Shown in pieces: positions 55,901 through 57,938 of a stretch of 57,938 nucleotides of DNA (positions within the stretch are counted from its first letter, which is position 1; each line of letters starts with the position of its first letter). The position numbers were made by a program, and so were the translations under genes. The notes beneath the pieces are model-generated. The model had not been told where the DNA came from, ran no database searches, and saw nothing but the letters and a program-made list of their open reading frames with translations. Source of the stretch: an uncultured Flavobacterium sp. (GTDB taxonomy: Bacteria; Bacteroidota; Bacteroidia; Flavobacteriales; Flavobacteriaceae); NCBI RefSeq assembly GCF_946220915.1, contig NZ_CAMIHH010000008.1:1-57938 (forward strand), written 5' to 3'.

Positions 55901-57938
55901 CCTTTAACGCCCCAAGTTGCAAACTGTACGATAACACAGCCTGATTGTACTGTAGCTACGGGTACAATTACAGTAAGCGCGCCGCTTGGCAATGGGTATA
56001 CCTATAGTGTGAACGGGACTAACTTCCAATCCGGCACAACTTTTTCAGGGCTTACGGAAAATACAGATTATACTGTTACCGTACAAACCGCTGCAGGCTG
56101 TATTTCGACAACTTCCCCAATACACATTAATGCCCAGCCGCTTATCCCGGCAATTGCCGATGTGACCGTTGTGCAGCCTGTTTGCGAAATACCTGTAGGC
56201 AGCATCACGGTTAATGGTCCTGCCGGGACCGGGTACAGCTACAGCATTAACGGGATAACTTACCAGCCCTCGGCACTATTTGCCAACCTTGTACCGGCAG
56301 ATTATACCATCTACGTAAAAAATGGCGCAGGATGTGTATCGCAGCTATATCCTGTAACCATAAGCGCTGCCGCTGCCGCCCCGCCGGTTGCAACCCTTGA
56401 AGACGACCATCCGGATTGTACAATAGGTACAGGTACGCTCACTGTGCTGGCACCTCTTGGACCACAATATACATATAGCATAGACGGTCTTAATTTCCAG
56501 CCCGGCACCATTTTTAGTGGGCTTACCGGCGGATATGCTTACAGTGTGACTGTGCGCAATCCTTTGGGCTGCACTTCTACTACTGTACCGGTTGCAATAA
56601 GCACTGCTCCCGTTATGCCTGCCGCGCCCATAGTTACTATTGTACAGCCCAATTGCGGCAGCCCGGGAACCATTACGGTAACCTCTCCGCTTGGTGCGGG
56701 TTTAATGTACAGCCTTAACGGGATAACCTTCCAGGCAAACCCTGAATTTACCGACCCGCCTGCGGGCAACTACACCGTGACGGTTAAAAGCCCGGGAGGG
56801 TGTGTAGCATCGTCAGGGCCCTATGCCATAGCGCCGGGCCTTCCCGGCCCGGGAACGATACTATTAGATATTTCACAAACCAATTGCACATCGGCCATGG
56901 GAAGCGTTATCGTAACCTCTCCCATTGGCAATGGGCTCATGTACAGCATCAATGGTGTTAACTATAATGTAGGGAATGATTTTTTTAACCTTACGGCCGG
57001 CAATTACACGGCATATGTAAAAGCGGCTAACGGCTGTGTGGCCACCCTGCCATTTACCATCAATCCGCAACCTGTTACGCCAATACCGGCGGTTGCACTG
57101 GTAACCCCGGCCAACTGTACCACTGGGGCAAATATCGTTGTCACTTCACCGCTTGCTTCGGGCCATGCCTACAGCCTCGACGGATTAAACTTCCAGCCCG
57201 GGACAACATTCTTCAACGTCGCTGCCGGCACCTATACCATCACGGTAAAAACCGCTGCCGGTTGCACATCGGTATCACAGCCTTATGTGGTGAACCCTGC
57301 GCCAACAGTTCCGGCAATGGCTTCGGTAACCGTAACCCAGCCATTTTGCGCTGTGGCAACCGGCACCATAACGATAGATTACCCTGTCGGGCCTGGATTT
57401 ACGTACAGTATAGGCGGGGCTTTTCAGCCAGGGAATGTATTTGCCAATGCCGCGCCGGGGAGCTATGTGGTTACCGTTCAAAATGCTGAGGGCTGTACAT
57501 CCAATAAAAGTGTAACGGTAAATGCGGCCCAGGCTGTACCCGCAGTTGCAGCCATTACAGTAAGCCAGCCCGACTGCAACCAGCCCAAAGGGGCGCTTAC
57601 GGTCGATTCTCCTGTCGGGGCAGGGTTTAGTTACAGTATCAACGGCACGAGCTACCAGACCGGAACGTATTTTGCCAACCTTGCACCTGGCAATCATTAC
57701 GTTACCGTTAAGGACAGCAACGGATGTACGTCGGTTACCGCCGCCATTGCTATAAATAATCCGCCACTATTTGCCGATGCCGGTACAATTACGGGTGGTA
57801 CCGAAATATGCAAGGGCGAAACGCTTCAGTTGGCCAACCTTGTGGCAGGAGGTACCTGGTCGAGCAGCAGCACCGGGGTGGCGACCATAAGTGCAACTGG
57901 TGAGGTAACGGCACTAAGCGAAGGATTGACCACTATAT
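52991..57938 (+). CDS. Large SprB-like repeat surface protein, 5' part only
   Basis: The frame is open from ATG 52991 to the window edge (1,649 codons), so the 3' end is outside. Signal peptide MLMKNITLLFVTLLFCYSLSYG (ATG 52997 is an alternative start). Domains: PPC-like beta domain (NDECSTASWLTVN, GGDVWYQFTA, about 30-155); a CBM/DUF642-like region (TNCLVTTINYSFE, LDAISFTA, about 165-335); Ig-like segments (about 400-570); then 13 tandem ~78-residue repeats (54734-57767); and a BIg2-like domain (GGTWSSSSTGVATISATGEV) at the edge. Repeats resemble those of SprB-type gliding adhesins, so the unseen C-terminus is likely a T9SS signal, perhaps type B, but this cannot be checked here. Probably a mobile surface adhesin. 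Confidence 0.85.
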   Translation, partial: MLMKNITLLFVTLLFCYSLSYGNPGTSLPPANDECSTASWLTVNAAQACTATTTANLATATVSAQANACTVANGGDVWYQFTATSTAHTISLSGFAAAAQPAALTLYQGDCGSLTSVYCSVNNVIIATGLTAGSVYKLRVYYNLASPDNNSGFAICVTTPPAPSSSNQTNCLVTTINYSFESPPPPAPTTYPVFLNHNAVQGWRTTASDQMMEFWVVPNYENVPSYDGSQFIELNANLVSGVYQDYATPQPTIFNYGFAHRGRQGTDTCQLLAGPPGGPYTPVHTASTGNTAWAYYTGNYTVPAGQTTTRFIFQSVSSVGGVSVGNYLDAISFTANNGILSSNPLNMGCGISTANIAAAGTGVWSAHADNPTATTIANPSGNNTTITSFGAQGVYRFDWTTAYCTSTLVINYNGMEPSPPVVAAVSYCQGQAAVPLTAGAVPGNTLNWYPDDGAMGPPTPSTAAIGTTTYYVSQSTADGCESIVEAIQVTVNTATPPVTGFTLPATVCNGNGNVTPVTATGFSLGGQFSGGTGLIIDPVTGTIDMAATVPGSYTVTYTITEDPSICLIGGSSTANIVINDTPEPADITVTQPTCGEVLGSISINSPAGPGITYSIDGTNYQTGTQFDGVPGGTYTIYAKGIGGCISSVGGVTVNPEISLPVVPLYTIVQPDCSSASGSITVTSPVGAGMEYSTDGMNFQPETAFTGLVAGTDYVITVRNASGCTAVTAPIAINAAPIVPAMPVVTIQQPDCTNLYGTISIDSPLDAGFTYSLDGSNYQGGTQFQVLTGGNFTLYVKAPGGCISQLENITINAIPQIPPVAAYTVIQPNCSSTVGTITVTAPTGDGYEYSLDGATFQSGSSFTGLAAAADYIVTVKNGFGCTSVTGTIAMNAAPVVPDLPIISTQQPDCTTPYGTIIVESPTAPGLTYSIDGINYQTSPQFSNVEPGSYSAYVKNPAGCISTYLNAIIDASPLTPQVANCTITQPDCTVATGTITVSAPLGNGYTYSVNGTNFQSGTTFSGLTENTDYTVTVQTAAGCISTTSPIHINAQPLIPAIADVTVVQPVCEIPVGSITVNGPAGTGYSYSINGITYQPSALFANLVPADYTIYVKNGAGCVSQLYPVTISAAAAAPPVATLEDDHPDCTIGTGTLTVLAPLGPQYTYSIDGLNFQPGTIFSGLTGGYAYSVTVRNPLGCTSTTVPVAISTAPVMPAAPIVTIVQPNCGSPGTITVTSPLGAGLMYSLNGITFQANPEFTDPPAGNYTVTVKSPGGCVASSGPYAIAPGLPGPGTILLDISQTNCTSAMGSVIVTSPIGNGLMYSINGVNYNVGNDFFNLTAGNYTAYVKAANGCVATLPFTINPQPVTPIPAVALVTPANCTTGANIVVTSPLASGHAYSLDGLNFQPGTTFFNVAAGTYTITVKTAAGCTSVSQPYVVNPAPTVPAMASVTVTQPFCAVATGTITIDYPVGPGFTYSIGGAFQPGNVFANAAPGSYVVTVQNAEGCTSNKSVTVNAAQAVPAVAAITVSQPDCNQPKGALTVDSPVGAGFSYSINGTSYQTGTYFANLAPGNHYVTVKDSNGCTSVTAAIAINNPPLFADAGTITGGTEICKGETLQLANLVAGGTWSSSSTGVATISATGEVTALSEGLTTI
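54734..57767 (+). repeat. Thirteen tandem ~234-bp coding repeats (SprB-like)
   Basis: Repeat starts lie near 54734, 54968, 55202, 55439, 55673, 55907, 56144, 56381, 56615, 56843, 57077, 57308 and 57536; spacing is 228-237 bp. Consensus: (V)T(V/I)xQPxC, G(T/S)IxVxSPxGxG, YSI(D/N)GxN(Y/F)Q, F..L..G.YT(V/I)..VK....GC(T/I)S, INxxPxxP. In the first eight, odd units favour NYQ, YVK and GCIS, while even units favour NFQ, FTGL, DYxVTV and GCTS; this alternation means a two-repeat (~470-bp) unit was duplicated. Confidence 0.88.

Noticed and set aside
54734..57767. Regular repeats possibly a CRISPR array
   Set aside because: Units are ~234 bp, diverged, in frame, and encode a recognisable protein repeat; there are no short identical repeats with spacers and no cas genes.
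1..57938. tRNA, rRNA, IS element or prophage genes
   Set aside because: No cloverleaf, rRNA-like stretch, transposase, integrase or phage structural gene was recognised in reading the window; a computed search (tRNAscan, Infernal) was not possible.

Overview
The window looks like a Flavobacteriaceae chromosome (Bacteroidota; Flavobacterium or a close relative, with a fairly high GC content for the group by eye). The signs are Bacteroidota-type promoters (TAnnTTTG -7 boxes, almost no Shine-Dalgarno sequences), housekeeping proteins of flavobacterial type (ffh, folD, rluF, nif3, lpxK, gap, lipA, murB, recF, ribH), and secreted proteins carrying type IX secretion system (T9SS) C-terminal signals. 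I saw no rRNA, tRNA, CRISPR array, IS element or prophage.

Layout. 1-2.1 kb: the end of a response regulator, an 80-residue membrane protein and a LamG lipoprotein. 2.1-26.2 kb: a dense mosaic of housekeeping and accessory genes. It includes an AraC regulator upstream of two tandem SDR oxidoreductases, a secreted S8 protease with a T9SS tail, a coiled-coil protein whose zinc ribbon has lost every cysteine next to nif3, a cysteine-rich lipoprotein built from an internal duplication, a TonB-like energy transducer, a sigma factor overlapping a glycosyltransferase, and a TPR-ribH pair. Two decayed toxin-antitoxin modules flank gap (15.6-16.0 kb and 17.1-17.6 kb).

26.6-57.9 kb: a 31-kb block coding only for surface proteins. 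Four consecutive genes on the same strand end in the same roughly 530-570-residue module with a T9SS type C sorting signal: a giant protein of about 4,630 residues, then proteins of 914, about 1,797 and 1,053 residues. Terminators separate them, so they are probably separate transcription units. A fifth gene runs off the window. It carries at least 13 tandem ~78-residue repeats resembling gliding-motility adhesin (SprB-type) repeats and ends in a bacterial Ig-like domain.

Main observations: two of the four type C genes are each broken by one frameshift lying exactly at a two-copy tetranucleotide repeat, (ACAA)2 at 27135-27142 and (AACC)2 at 47573-47580. Gain or loss of one copy restores the frame in each case, so this could be on/off variation of surface proteins, ordinary decay or assembly error. 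The SprB-like array seems to have grown by duplication of a two-repeat unit. The 49.7-kb gene has two N-terminal domains, each with a hydrophobic Leu/Gly-rich insert. All functions are inferred by reading the sequence; no database search was run.
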